A stretch of 35,536 nucleotides of DNA from Bdellovibrionales bacterium (lineage in GTDB: Bacteria; Bdellovibrionota; Bdellovibrionia; Bdellovibrionales; UBA1609), in contig JALHOQ010000011.1 of assembly GCA_022842925.1 (NCBI GenBank), positions 1 through 35,536 on the forward strand. The letters run 5' to 3'. The notes beneath the pieces are model-generated. The model did no database searches, had not been told where the DNA came from, and saw nothing but the letters and a program-made list of their open reading frames with translations. Position 1 is the first letter of the stretch, and each line of letters begins with the position of its first letter. This document shows positions 1 to 9,618 of the stretch, one piece after another. Made by a program: the position numbers and the translations under genes.

Positions 1-549
1 GGATGGACCGGGCCGTGCGGGCGCATCGACGACAAACTGATTCGCCAGATCGCTGATGAGTCCTCGGCCTCCGGTCTCACCCGCGACGTTTATCTCTGCG
101 GGCCTACTGAGTTTATGAGTTCGGCCAAAAAAATCTTACTCGAAAAAAATCTTCCCCCGGATCGAATTCACATCGAGGACTTCGGCACGGACGTGCATAA
201 GCCCACTGCAACCGGACAAAAGGTCGAAGAGCACTGGACCTTTATTGGCCCGGCGAAGGTCACGGAAACGCCCGAAAAAATCATCGCCCAGATCAACGGC
301 GAGACTGTTGAAGTGGCGGCGAAAGAGGGTCAAAGCATTCTCGACACCCTACTTGAGGCCGGGGCCCAACCTCCCTATTCGTGCCTAGATGGCGCCTGCA
401 TGGCTTGCATGGCGAAGATTCAAGAGGGACGGGTGTATCAGGTGGATCCTGGAATTCTCACGGACGACAACGTGGTCAACTGCGAGGCCCTCACCTGCCA
501 GGCTAAACCGCTGTCTAGAATCGTCAAAGTCTCCTACGACAACCTGTAA
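1..549 (+). CDS. Ferredoxin-NADP reductase / PaaE-like oxidoreductase with C-terminal 2Fe-2S domain (5' partial)
   Basis: Frame 1 is open from the window edge (GWTGPCGRIDDKLIRQ...VYLCGPTEFM, the NAD-binding CGP motif), followed by a plant-type 2Fe-2S domain with YSCLDGACMACMAKI...CEALTCQA cysteines. Stop at 549. Confidence 0.85.
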   Translation, partial: GWTGPCGRIDDKLIRQIADESSASGLTRDVYLCGPTEFMSSAKKILLEKNLPPDRIHIEDFGTDVHKPTATGQKVEEHWTFIGPAKVTETPEKIIAQINGETVEVAAKEGQSILDTLLEAGAQPPYSCLDGACMACMAKIQEGRVYQVDPGILTDDNVVNCEALTCQAKPLSRIVKVSYDNL

Positions 550-579
550 GCGCCCGTAGTTTTCCGGCATTCTATAAAC

Positions 580-1707
580 ATGTATCGTCAACGGACGAAG
601 GCTTGGCTTTGCGTTCTTGGCACGCTGCTTTTTTTGCTGGCGTGGCCCGGGCCGGCGTCCGCCTCGCGCAACAGTTACCGCAACGCACACCCGATCGGGT
701 GGATGCATCTTCTTCCCGTCGGCGAAACCCCAGGATGGACTTTGCCTCAATGGGTGAATCTCGAGTTCAATCACGCCAACGTGTGGAATAAAGAGTTCGC
801 CATGACCGATCGGCGCTCGGGCTCCGTTTACACATATAAGGCCGACTTTGAGCAGAGCTCCGCCCTCCTCGAACTAGGTTGGGCGCTCAGCGAGGAAGTG
901 AGTCTCGCGCTCGAAATTCCCTACGCCAATCGCAATGGCGGCTTCCTCGATGACTTTATTGACCAGTTTCACGTGTTGATTGACAGCAACCGGTTTCTTC
1001 GCCATCTCAACGAACCCTTCGGCAACGACTTCTCGGTGCAAACCAACGGAGAGGAGCGCCTCACCTCCCAGCACGGCCAAGGAGTCGGCGGCCACAAGGT
1101 GAAAATGAAATGGTGGCTGTGGCAGCTCAAGAGCCCCACACCCGGCGTCTGCGACTGCGGCTTCTCTATCTCAGGCCAGGTCAAATTTCCGACGCAAAAG
1201 CGCGGCTTGGGTTTAAGTTCCGGCAGTAATGACTACAGTGGACTCGCTCACCTTGGCGTTCCTCTCGGCACACTGAGCGGCGCATGGATGACCGCCGCTT
1301 TCACCAAGATTGGAACTAACGAAACCTTCCACGGTTGGCCGCGCCGAACCTGGCTGCAGATGTATGAATTGTCGCTGGATATCGGATTCAATAAGAACTT
1401 TGGGATGATCCTGCAAGCCCGCACCGAGTCGCCACTGATGATGCGAGAGCACCTGATGTACAACTATACGACCCTTGACCCAGAAGGGCAAAGGGCCGAG
1501 CGCATCGCCTCGGGCTGGAACTCGCTTGTGGAATGGCGCGGCTCGCAGTCAATCGGTCTACGGTGGCGCTGGGGGCAAGGGAGTCAGGTCAATTTTCTGA
1601 TGATCGAGGATTGGGGTTTAGGCGACAAGGATGAACGGGCCGACAAACTCTACGTCAACAACGCGCCCGACGTGGCCTTCCTCTCGCAGCTGCACTTCGT
1701 CTTTTGA
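580..1707 (+). CDS. DUF3187 family protein (predicted outer-membrane/secreted)
   Basis: ORF with N-terminal signal peptide; RNSYRNAHPIGWMHLLPVGETPGWTLPQWVNLEFNHANVW resembles DUF3187. Confidence 0.75.
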   Translation: MYRQRTKAWLCVLGTLLFLLAWPGPASASRNSYRNAHPIGWMHLLPVGETPGWTLPQWVNLEFNHANVWNKEFAMTDRRSGSVYTYKADFEQSSALLELGWALSEEVSLALEIPYANRNGGFLDDFIDQFHVLIDSNRFLRHLNEPFGNDFSVQTNGEERLTSQHGQGVGGHKVKMKWWLWQLKSPTPGVCDCGFSISGQVKFPTQKRGLGLSSGSNDYSGLAHLGVPLGTLSGAWMTAAFTKIGTNETFHGWPRRTWLQMYELSLDIGFNKNFGMILQARTESPLMMREHLMYNYTTLDPEGQRAERIASGWNSLVEWRGSQSIGLRWRWGQGSQVNFLMIEDWGLGDKDERADKLYVNNAPDVAFLSQLHFVF

Positions 1708-1752
1708 TTCCACAAGGTTGCAAAAAACCAAGAGGCACCTTAACGTCTTTGC

Positions 1753-3129
1753 ATGATTGTAAACGACTCTATTTTAAACAAAGTGATTGAACAGGCGATC
1801 GCCGCCGGCGCCGACTTCGCCGAGGTGTATTTGGAAGATACGCAAACTCGCCAATTCTCTTATTTGAATTCGCGGCCCGACAAAGCGGTTTCGGGCCATA
1901 CGCTAGGCGCGGGAATCCGTGTCCTCAGCGGCACGGAGCAGATTTACACCTACACAAATGATTTATCCGAAGAAGGCCTGTTGCGCGCGGCCGCGCAAGC
2001 GGGTGCCGCATTGAAAGTCCGCTCCAAAGGAAAGTTTGCTGCGCCCTTAAAATTGGAGAGCCTGTCTGGCCCCACGCCGGTCCGAGTTTCCGCCGCCGAT
2101 AAGCAATGGTCCAATCTGAAACTGATGGACGAAGCGGCGCGATCAGTGAGCTCACTGATCACGCAGGTCAATGCGGCCCTGAATGAAAATCGCAAGCACG
2201 TGCAAGTTTTCAACTCGGAAGGTGTGAACCGCGAGGAGAGGCGCAACTATTTGAACGCGTTCGCCTTCGCTTACGCGGAAGATCAAGGAAATAAGGAAAG
2301 CGGTTATGAACGCACGGCCTTTCTTGGCAGCGGCGACGACTGGGACAAAGTGAACTTTCGTGAAATCGCCGAAACCGCCGCCGCCCAATCGCTGCGGATT
2401 TTAAAAGCCGAATGGGCACCGGCCGGAGAGATGCCGGTTTTGATCGACTCCGCCTTTGGCGGGGTGATTTTTCATGAAGCTTGCGGACATGGTCTTGAAA
2501 CCACATCCGTCGCGCGTGATGCTTCGGTGTTCGCTGGAAAACTAAATGAGAAAGTGGCGCACGAAAGCGTGACCGCGATTGACGATGGAACTTTGGTTAA
2601 CGAAAATGGCTCGCTCGAGATGGACGATGAAGGCGAAACCACTCAGCGCACCGTTTTGATTGAGAAGGGTATCTTGAAAAGCTATATTGTCGACCGCCTG
2701 GGCGCTCGTAAGACGGGCTTTAAAATCACCGGCAGCGGCCGACGCCAAGACTACCGCTTCGCACCCACATCGCGCATGCGAAATACTTTTATCGCTCCCG
2801 GAAATTCCACCTTCGAAGAGATGTTGAAGGATATCGACTACGGCCTCTACGCTAAAAACTTGGGCGGCGGGTCTGTTGTGCCGGGAACCGGGTCCTACAA
2901 TTTCGCGGTGAACGAGGCCTTTCTTGTTCGCAACGGTAAAATCGAAAAACAAGTCAAAGGCGCAAGCCTGATCGGCACGGGTATCGAAACCCTCGGCCGA
3001 ATTGTAAAGGTCGGTCAGGAGCTGAAGCTGGCCCCCGGGACTTGCGGTTCGGTGAGCGGGATGATTCCCGTGACCGTCGGTCAACCTCCGCTTCTCGTGT
3101 CGAAGCTGACCGTGGGAGGGAAGGTATGA
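1753..3129 (+). CDS. tldD: Metalloprotease TldD
   Basis: 458 aa; zinc motif FHEACGHGLE (HExxxH), GASLIGTGIETLGRI and C-terminal GTCGSVSGMIPVTVGQPPLLVSKLTVGG are typical of TldD. Confidence 0.93.
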   Translation: MIVNDSILNKVIEQAIAAGADFAEVYLEDTQTRQFSYLNSRPDKAVSGHTLGAGIRVLSGTEQIYTYTNDLSEEGLLRAAAQAGAALKVRSKGKFAAPLKLESLSGPTPVRVSAADKQWSNLKLMDEAARSVSSLITQVNAALNENRKHVQVFNSEGVNREERRNYLNAFAFAYAEDQGNKESGYERTAFLGSGDDWDKVNFREIAETAAAQSLRILKAEWAPAGEMPVLIDSAFGGVIFHEACGHGLETTSVARDASVFAGKLNEKVAHESVTAIDDGTLVNENGSLEMDDEGETTQRTVLIEKGILKSYIVDRLGARKTGFKITGSGRRQDYRFAPTSRMRNTFIAPGNSTFEEMLKDIDYGLYAKNLGGGSVVPGTGSYNFAVNEAFLVRNGKIEKQVKGASLIGTGIETLGRIVKVGQELKLAPGTCGSVSGMIPVTVGQPPLLVSKLTVGGKV

Positions 3130-4466
3130 ACAGCGTAGATCAGGCGATCGACTACATATTGAGTTCGGCCGCCCGCCGGTCCACCCCAGTCGAAATTCTC
3201 GCCAATGAGAGAAAGAACACGTCGGTGTCCGTTCAGGGCCGAAAAGTGGAACAATTCTCCTTCGCCGAAACGCGACAGGTAGGAGTACGTATAATCAACG
3301 GCCATCATGAAGGCTTAGCTTATTCGGAAAGTCTGGAACCCCAGAGCCTCGATGAAATGTTGACCGAGGCGATTAGCAATTCGCGGGTCATAAAAAAACC
3401 TTACGCCTCAACCCTACGCGGCGGGGGAGCACATCCCTCAATGGACTTTATTTACAACCCGAGCCTCGATACCGTGTCGGCTGAGGAAAAGGTGCAAGAG
3501 GCCCTAAATATGGAGGCCGCGGCATTTGATTTTGATCCACGCATCTCCAATGTGGCCTACGCGATTTACCGCGACGTTTGGATTCGCAACACCATCGCCA
3601 ACAGCAGTGGTTTGCGCGCGAATTTTCAAGCCAACTCCTGTTCGGCCGGCATTATGTGCCTGGCCAAGGACAGCGAGGGCAATGTTTCGGCCGGCGAGTT
3701 TACGGTCTCCCGCGATTTTGGCCAGCTCGGCGCGATCGCCAACGCCAAGCACGCGGCCAAGCGGACCCTCGACCGTCTGGGCGCACGCCGCCCAACTACG
3801 GGCCGTTATACGATTGTATTTGAAAATCGCATCGCGGAACATCTGATCGAAATGGTGGGCAGCTACTTCAGCGCGAAAGCGGTGGACGATGGCACTTCAC
3901 CTCTCAAAGGCAAACTCGGGCAGAAGATCTTCTCCGATGCCTTTACCCTAGCTGATGATCCGGCCCATGCCCTGGGCAATGCTTCGCGCCCCTTTGACGA
4001 TGAAGGTTATGTCGGGCACAAAATTCCCCTTGTGCAGAATGGTCGGGTGGAGAACTACCTGACCAATTCCGTTCTCGCGGCTAAAATGAAACTCCCACAT
4101 ACGGCCCACGCCTCGCGCTCGCCGTCGAGCGATCTTGGCGTGAGCCCCAGCAATCTAATTGTCGAGCCCGGAAGCAAAAGTCTTCCGGAACTGCTTAAGG
4201 CCGACGGCCGGGTCATCCTGATCACCAGCATTCTCGGTATGGCGGGCTTTCGGCACACGTCCGGGGACTTTTCACTACCCGTGGAAGGATTTCTCTTCGA
4301 GAACGGCAAACAGGTTCACGGTCTTAAAGACTTTTTAATTTCGGGCAATATGCTCCAGTTGCTGAATTCGATTGAAGCCGTGGGTGGGGATGCGTTAATG
4401 CCGCTGGGGTCCGTCATTTGCCCTTCCCTGCTAGTTCGTGATTTGAATGTATCTGGAGCATCTTAG
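3126..4466 (+). CDS. pmbA: TldD/PmbA family protein (TldE/PmbA partner)
   Basis: ATG at 3126 overlaps the tldD stop (ATGA). DGTSPLKGKLGQKIFS...GFRHTSGDFSLPVEGFLFENGK is characteristic of the TldE/PmbA partner. Confidence 0.88.
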   Translation: MNSVDQAIDYILSSAARRSTPVEILANERKNTSVSVQGRKVEQFSFAETRQVGVRIINGHHEGLAYSESLEPQSLDEMLTEAISNSRVIKKPYASTLRGGGAHPSMDFIYNPSLDTVSAEEKVQEALNMEAAAFDFDPRISNVAYAIYRDVWIRNTIANSSGLRANFQANSCSAGIMCLAKDSEGNVSAGEFTVSRDFGQLGAIANAKHAAKRTLDRLGARRPTTGRYTIVFENRIAEHLIEMVGSYFSAKAVDDGTSPLKGKLGQKIFSDAFTLADDPAHALGNASRPFDDEGYVGHKIPLVQNGRVENYLTNSVLAAKMKLPHTAHASRSPSSDLGVSPSNLIVEPGSKSLPELLKADGRVILITSILGMAGFRHTSGDFSLPVEGFLFENGKQVHGLKDFLISGNMLQLLNSIEAVGGDALMPLGSVICPSLLVRDLNVSGAS

Positions 4467-4478
4467 AGGAGGTTCCCG

Positions 4479-4769
4479 ATGTTGAGATTTTTGTTTGTGC
4501 TTTTTGCGGTGGCTGCGATTTCGGCCTGCGCTTCCCGCTCGGTTTTGCCTGACGTGAAAGAAGTTAAAGTGAGTCGCGACAATCCGGGCAAGGATTGTAA
4601 GGAAATGGGTCCGATTTCCGGTACCACCATGACGGCCAAAGGAACGCAGGAAGAAGCGTTGGCCGATCTTAAGAAAGAGGCTGCTCATAAAGGGGCCAAC
4701 TACGTGGTTGTAAAACAATACTCTTCCTACGGCACAACGGTTACGGGTACCGCTTACGAATGTCCCTGA
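4479..4769 (+). CDS. DUF4156 domain-containing lipoprotein
   Basis: Lipobox ISAC; KDCKEMGPISGTT...ALADLKKEAAHKGANYVVV; strong RBS gaggagg upstream. Confidence 0.8.
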   Translation: MLRFLFVLFAVAAISACASRSVLPDVKEVKVSRDNPGKDCKEMGPISGTTMTAKGTQEEALADLKKEAAHKGANYVVVKQYSSYGTTVTGTAYECP

Positions 4770-5209
4770 TCTGGGCTGCTTTATTTTTACCTCTGAACGA
4801 CATTACAACCACGCCTGAAAAGGCGCCGGTCTTTGTTGAAATCGGCAAGCTCGAGGCCCATCAGGGCAAGAATATGACCTACGACATGGGCTTACGCGAA
4901 AAACAGCGTGAGCTTTATCCCGACCTCGATGCACTCCGCTCAGGAAAGAGCGCCGAGCAAATGTTCCAACTGGTGGTGAACCTAGCCAAAGCGCAAGAGG
5001 GTTGGAAGATCGTCAATACCGACGAGGCGAATTTCCGTTTAGAGGCGACGACCACCACCGCGTTACTAAAATTTGTCGATGATGTGGTGATTGAGGTTCG
5101 TCCGGAACCCGATGGTTCAACAGTACACATGCGTTCTAAGTCGCGCGTCGGACGCAGCGACCTAGGAGCCAACTACAAACGAATTAAAAAATTCCTGAGT
5201 CTTCTTTAG
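4760..5209 (+). CDS. DUF1499 domain-containing protein
   Basis: GWKIVNTDEANFRLEATTTTALLKFVDDVVIEVRPEPDGSTVHMRSKSRVGRSDLGANYKRIKKFLSLL matches the DUF1499 signature. Start overlaps the end of the upstream gene. Confidence 0.85.
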   Translation: MSLIWAALFLPLNDITTTPEKAPVFVEIGKLEAHQGKNMTYDMGLREKQRELYPDLDALRSGKSAEQMFQLVVNLAKAQEGWKIVNTDEANFRLEATTTTALLKFVDDVVIEVRPEPDGSTVHMRSKSRVGRSDLGANYKRIKKFLSLL

Positions 5210-5830
5210 GACCGGCATAGGGATCTCATGGGCCCCGGAGAAACTCACCAATTGGCCTTGCGCACCTGAGGATTTCAGCAATTCATAAAGCTTCTGGCCA
5301 GCCGAAAACGGAAGCACTTGGTCCGCGGTGCCATGACTTTGAATAAAGCGTTTGCCCTTTAAGCCCGTGGCCATCTTAGTCCAACCCGGCTGATCGAGAA
5401 GAACTCCGGAATAAAGAATCAATCCATCGACGGTTTCGGGTTCATGCATGGCCAGATCGGTGGCGACCATGGCCCCTTGTGAAAATCCCCCCAAAATCAG
5501 CTTTTCTGGATTCAAATGAAAAATCAGCTCACTCACGAGCTTGCGCGATAGATCCAAACCGGGCGGCCGGATCTGCGTAAAATCGACACCCACTTCCAAT
5601 TCGCGAAGCGAGATCGGAAACCATCCCCGGCCCGTCCATCCGGGTCCGATTGGCACCTCCAATGGCGCTTCCGGAAAGTAAAATGTCCACTGGCCCTCCG
5701 GATCAATCATATCGGCTAAAGGTGCGAGATCGCTGGCATCCGCGCCGAATCCATGGAGGAGGACTGTCACGCGGTTGGACACCTCCCCTTCTCGTTTTAG
5801 ACACCTAAGCTGGCCTATCTTTTCAAACAT
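5162..5830 (-). CDS. Phospholipase/carboxylesterase family alpha/beta hydrolase
   Basis: VTVLLHGFGADASDLAPLA, GGFSQGAMVATDLA nucleophile elbow and SHGTADQVLPF (Asp) ...GAHEIP (His). Confidence 0.87.
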   Translation of the reverse strand: MFEKIGQLRCLKREGEVSNRVTVLLHGFGADASDLAPLADMIDPEGQWTFYFPEAPLEVPIGPGWTGRGWFPISLRELEVGVDFTQIRPPGLDLSRKLVSELIFHLNPEKLILGGFSQGAMVATDLAMHEPETVDGLILYSGVLLDQPGWTKMATGLKGKRFIQSHGTADQVLPFSAGQKLYELLKSSGAQGQLVSFSGAHEIPMPVLKKTQEFFNSFVVGS

Positions 5831-5966
5831 GTCCCAGAATGAAACACAGATTGAGAAGTAGTGGAAGAGTGAATAACAATTTGTGAGAATGAATTCAGGC
5901 CAGGGGTGGCCGGATTACTACAGCGGTTCGTCTTGCGGAAAACCACATCATTTCACAGGGGTCTAT

Positions 5967-6173
5967 ATGGTGGAAAAACTATTCTACGAGACGAAGCCTT
6001 TTATCTTCTTAGCCATGGGCTGGGCCGCTATTCAAACCCAGACCATGATGACCGTCGGCCGCATTCCGGCCACCGTTCTTATGTTCTGCGGAATTTTGGT
6101 CCTGATCATGCGTCTGGCCTACCGCGGATATCTGGGCGATAAGACGCGCTCGCGCCACAAACGCAATTTCTAG
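5967..6173 (+). CDS. Small predicted membrane protein, unknown function
   Basis: ATG 5967 with RBS caggggt; MVEKLFYETKPFIFLAMGWAAIQTQTMMTVGRIPATVLMFCGILVLIMRLAYRGYL, two hydrophobic segments. Confidence 0.55.
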   Translation: MVEKLFYETKPFIFLAMGWAAIQTQTMMTVGRIPATVLMFCGILVLIMRLAYRGYLGDKTRSRHKRNF

Positions 6174-6224
6174 TTTTACTCGCCGAAAATAGCGCGGTTA
6201 TAATCAGGTCTTCCGCTTCCAAGG

Positions 6225-7367
6225 ATGGGCGCCATGGACCAAGCTCCCGCAAAACCGCGCTTGAATCAGTTGCGCGAATACTATGACAAGAACGAGCAAC
6301 GGCTCGCCATCGCCTTTTTTATCGGCGGGTTTATCTTTGATCTGATCACCTTGGATCGGATCGACTCCTGGGTCACCGTCGGCCAGCAGGTCGTGTACTT
6401 GCTGGTGATTCTCCTAGCCCTGATGCAGATGTTTTTTGAGGAGCTTAAGCCGCCCCTCGACACCAGCAAGATGATTTCGCTGAAGCGCTGGTATTACGAC
6501 TACCGAACGGCCGTCATCCACTTCTTCTTCGGAAACTTGCTGAACCTTTACACCATCTTCTTTTTTAAAAGCTCTTCGCTCTTGGTTTCGTTCGGCTTTT
6601 TGATCGTCATCGTGTTCTTACTGGTGGCCAACGAATCGGCGCGCTTTAAATCCCTGGGCCTGCCGTTCAAGTTCGGACTTCTCGCATTGTGTTTCCTGGC
6701 CTTCTTCTCACATATCGTGCCGATCTTTGTGGGCCAGATCGGGATGATCGTGTTTTTGTTTTCGATGGTGGTGGGGTGCTTGCCGCTGGTGGCTGTGGGA
6801 TGGTGGATTCAGACCTATGTGCCAACGGCGTTTGAAAAGGCGAAGAGCCAGATCCTGGTGCCCATGGGCGTGGTCTTGATCGCTTTCTTGGCGCTTTATA
6901 TTTTAAAGCTGATTCCGCCGGTTCCCTTGAGCGTGCCGTTCGTAGGCGTTTATCACTCGGTCGAGAGGGCGCAAGATCCCGAGAAGGGGCTGGTGTTTAA
7001 GCTGGGGCACGAGCGGCCGTGGTGGAAGTTTTGGCACAACGGCGATCAGTTCTTTCTGGCACAAAAGAATGACAAGATTCATGTCTTCTTCCGAGTCTTC
7101 TCTCCGGCGCGATTTGCCGATCAGGTATTGGTGCGCTGGTATTGGCGCGACAACCGCCTGGGTTGGGTGCTACAGGATTCAATTCCCATCAAAATCCACG
7201 GCGGCCGCGAGGAGGGCTTTCGCGGCTATGGTGTAAAGGGCAACTACCAGCCCGGCAAATGGAAAGTGCAAATCGAAACCACGGACGAACGCGAAATCGG
7301 CCGGGTCTACTTCGAGCTCGAAAGCACCCCTGAACAGCCGCGCACGTTTCAGTATGATGTGATGTGA
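6225..7367 (+). CDS. DUF2914 domain-containing membrane protein
   Basis: Six or more predicted TM segments followed by a soluble C-terminal domain VLVRWYWRDNRLGWVLQDSIPIKIHGGREEGFRGYGVKGNYQPGKWKVQIETTDEREIGRVYF, typical of DUF2914. Confidence 0.82.
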   Translation: MGAMDQAPAKPRLNQLREYYDKNEQRLAIAFFIGGFIFDLITLDRIDSWVTVGQQVVYLLVILLALMQMFFEELKPPLDTSKMISLKRWYYDYRTAVIHFFFGNLLNLYTIFFFKSSSLLVSFGFLIVIVFLLVANESARFKSLGLPFKFGLLALCFLAFFSHIVPIFVGQIGMIVFLFSMVVGCLPLVAVGWWIQTYVPTAFEKAKSQILVPMGVVLIAFLALYILKLIPPVPLSVPFVGVYHSVERAQDPEKGLVFKLGHERPWWKFWHNGDQFFLAQKNDKIHVFFRVFSPARFADQVLVRWYWRDNRLGWVLQDSIPIKIHGGREEGFRGYGVKGNYQPGKWKVQIETTDEREIGRVYFELESTPEQPRTFQYDVM

Positions 7368-7386
7368 GCTCGGGCCGAATCGAAGC

Positions 7387-7626
7387 TCACCCTTCGGACT
7401 CAAATTTTTGCGTAACATCGCGCATAGGTGGACGAAGCCGTGGCTGTCGTTTGGTTCTCCAAACTACTATCCCAACCAACATCGCCGGGAGTACGGCCCA
7501 CCAATAGGCGCGCACGCCGACGGCGAGGACCTGCGCCCAGCGCATAATCAGCGGCAGAAAGCGCATCAACACCAACGCGCCAACCACAATTAAAATAAGC
7601 TTTACGAAGCTCAGGCCTCGAAACAT
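7387..7626 (-). CDS. Small hypothetical membrane protein
   Basis: 79-aa ORF with two hydrophobic segments (FVKLILIVVGALVLMRFLPLI / YWWAVLPAMLVGIVVW), convergent to the DUF2914 gene and upstream-spaced to the SPFH gene. Confidence 0.5.
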   Translation of the reverse strand: MFRGLSFVKLILIVVGALVLMRFLPLIMRWAQVLAVGVRAYWWAVLPAMLVGIVVWRTKRQPRLRPPMRDVTQKFESEG

Positions 7627-7662
7627 TAATTGCCCTTTAGATTTCCGATGGGGAGCAAGATA

Positions 7663-8466
7663 TTAGCACTGCTCCCCCCCCGCACCACCGCCAATGACCA
7701 GCGGAGAAATACCGTTCCACTTTTCAACAATCTGCAACTGCACTAAGCCCGGATTGTCTTGCACGGCACGTCCACGGACGCGAATGGCTTCGGCCTCACC
7801 CTTAGCGCGAATGATCGCGGTCTGCGCTTCAATTTCCGCTTTGGCTTGGGTAAACTTAGCTTTGGCGGCCTCTTGCTCCTGCACCATCTTGGCTTCGATG
7901 GCGGCCTCAAGCTCTTTGGAGAGCTTCACGTCTTGGATAACGATATCTTCGATGATCAGCAAGTCGCCGATCTTGGCGCGCGAAGATTCAAGAGTCTTGG
8001 CTTTGATCTCTTCCCGCTTTTTCACAATCTGCTCAGCGCTTTGCATGGCTGTGACTTCTTTAAGCGCCTCGCTCACGCGCGGAGCAATCAAGCTGTCGAA
8101 GGGGTCGCCGTGATAATCGCGAAACATCTTTACGATCTGACCTTCAGGAAGGCGGTAAAGAACTTTCAGCTCGACATTGATTTGTTGTAGATCCGACGAA
8201 TAGCACTCGGTGTTCGAAACAGTTGTACGCTGCCGCACCGAAATCGGAACAACCGTCGTCACGAAGGGCAACTTTAAGCCGAAACCCTCAGGGGCAAATA
8301 TCGAAGACACCTTACCCATGGTCACAAGCACACCACGATGCCCGGGCGGGATAATGTAGGTCGCACCCATAATAAAAATCGCCCCTAAAAAAACCGCAAG
8401 TGCCACCAGTATAGGCGATCGGCCGAGTTTGAGATTTCTAAGTAATTCTTCTGTTTGTCGGTCCAT
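7663..8466 (-). CDS. Prohibitin / SPFH (Band 7) domain protein
   Basis: N-terminal TM, GHRGVLVTMGKV...LKLPFVTTVVPISVRQRTT, long coiled coil AAKAKFTQAKAEIEAQTAIIRAKGEAEAIRVRG. Confidence 0.9.
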   Translation of the reverse strand: MDRQTEELLRNLKLGRSPILVALAVFLGAIFIMGATYIIPPGHRGVLVTMGKVSSIFAPEGFGLKLPFVTTVVPISVRQRTTVSNTECYSSDLQQINVELKVLYRLPEGQIVKMFRDYHGDPFDSLIAPRVSEALKEVTAMQSAEQIVKKREEIKAKTLESSRAKIGDLLIIEDIVIQDVKLSKELEAAIEAKMVQEQEAAKAKFTQAKAEIEAQTAIIRAKGEAEAIRVRGRAVQDNPGLVQLQIVEKWNGISPLVIGGGAGGEQC

Positions 8467-8583
8467 CGTTTTTTATCCTTTTTGCTCGAGATGGGTAGGG
8501 TATAGGCCAATAAAATTGACCTGTATACTGCGATCGACGAGCCCAGGTGACGTACAATGTTCCAACTCGGCGGGCCGAGTGAA

Positions 8584-9189
8584 CTAACCCCGCCGCAAAA
8601 ACTGCGACAGCTCCGGCCGCTCAGGTGCCGTCGGCATATTCAGGGCCTTGCCGATCATCAAAACGCCTTCGAGGCGAACTTCATCCGGATTCAACTCCAG
8701 AACAGAATAAGTTCGAGGATTTACGCCCCACGCGCCGGTGCTCCACTTAGAGGCCACGCCGTGTTGCCATAAAAACAAAGACATAATTTGCACGCTGCTC
8801 GCCAAGGTCGCGAAGTCCTCATGCTCCCGATGTTCATCAAATTTCAGATTCGAACCCGCGGCCATACTCAACAAGGTGCCGACACTCTTACCCAGCGTTC
8901 GCTTGAACCCTAATGAAATGAGATGCGCCGGGCCCAGCACGTTGTCGCGCACGGCCTTGCGCTTCACGTCCGGCAATTCCCCGCCCGCGCTCTTTAACTC
9001 GACGGCCAAGTCAGCTAAGCGGGTCCGCGACTCGGCGCCAATCCACGTGTACACCCAAGGCCACGACATTTTGTGATTAGGAGCCCATAGACTAAGGCGC
9101 AAGGCCTCTTCCACCAGGGCGTCCGGTACCGGATCAGGGCTATAATTGTGCACCGTGCGTCTTGTTAGTACTAGCTCGGAAAAATCCAT
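8584..9189 (-). CDS. Nitroreductase family protein
   Basis: TRRTVHNYSPDPVPDALVEEALRLSLWAPNHKMSWPW; GVASKWSTGAW; FMN nitroreductase fold. Confidence 0.85.
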   Translation of the reverse strand: MDFSELVLTRRTVHNYSPDPVPDALVEEALRLSLWAPNHKMSWPWVYTWIGAESRTRLADLAVELKSAGGELPDVKRKAVRDNVLGPAHLISLGFKRTLGKSVGTLLSMAAGSNLKFDEHREHEDFATLASSVQIMSLFLWQHGVASKWSTGAWGVNPRTYSVLELNPDEVRLEGVLMIGKALNMPTAPERPELSQFLRRG

Positions 9190-9207
9190 AGGCCTAGATT
9201 AGCCGAC

Positions 9208-9618
9208 ATGGACTGGCGAAACAAACCGAAATCCTTTTGGGCCGAACGCTTAACCCCCGAGCAATTCCGCATCATGCGCGAAGGCAGCACTGAGCGCGCC
9301 TTCACCGGCGCCCTGCTCAACAACAAAGACACCGGGCAGTATCTCTGTGGCAGTTGCGAGACCGTTCTCTTTGATTCCAAAACCAAATACGACTCCGGCT
9401 CCGGCTGGCCCAGCTTCTACAAAGCGGGAACAGAAGACCATAACGACCCGGTCGAGTACAAAAAGGACGATTCTCTGTTCGAATCTCGTGTCGAGATCCT
9501 GTGCAAAAATTGTGGCGCTCACCTCGGGCATGTTTTTGCAGATGGGCCTAAACCCACCGGCCAACGCTATTGCGTGAACTCCCTCAGCCTCAAGTTCAAA
9601 AAAGAGGACGAGGAATGA
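9208..9618 (+). CDS. msrB: Peptide-methionine (R)-S-oxide reductase MsrB
   Basis: Zn motifs CGSC and CKNCGAHLGHVF; SGSGWPSFY; catalytic RYCVNSLSLKF. Confidence 0.95.
   Translation: MDWRNKPKSFWAERLTPEQFRIMREGSTERAFTGALLNNKDTGQYLCGSCETVLFDSKTKYDSGSGWPSFYKAGTEDHNDPVEYKKDDSLFESRVEILCKNCGAHLGHVFADGPKPTGQRYCVNSLSLKFKKEDEE

Noticed and set aside
385-774. 129-aa - strand ORF spanning the reductase/DUF3187 junction
   Set aside because: Antisense to two supported genes; no motif.
2542-3084. 180-aa - strand ORF opposite tldD
   Set aside because: Antisense to a conserved enzyme, no domain or RBS support.
8565-8580. ACTCGG-CGGG-CCGAGT hairpin after the nitroreductase stop as a terminator
   Set aside because: Short 6-bp stem without a U-tract on either strand; not strong enough to call.
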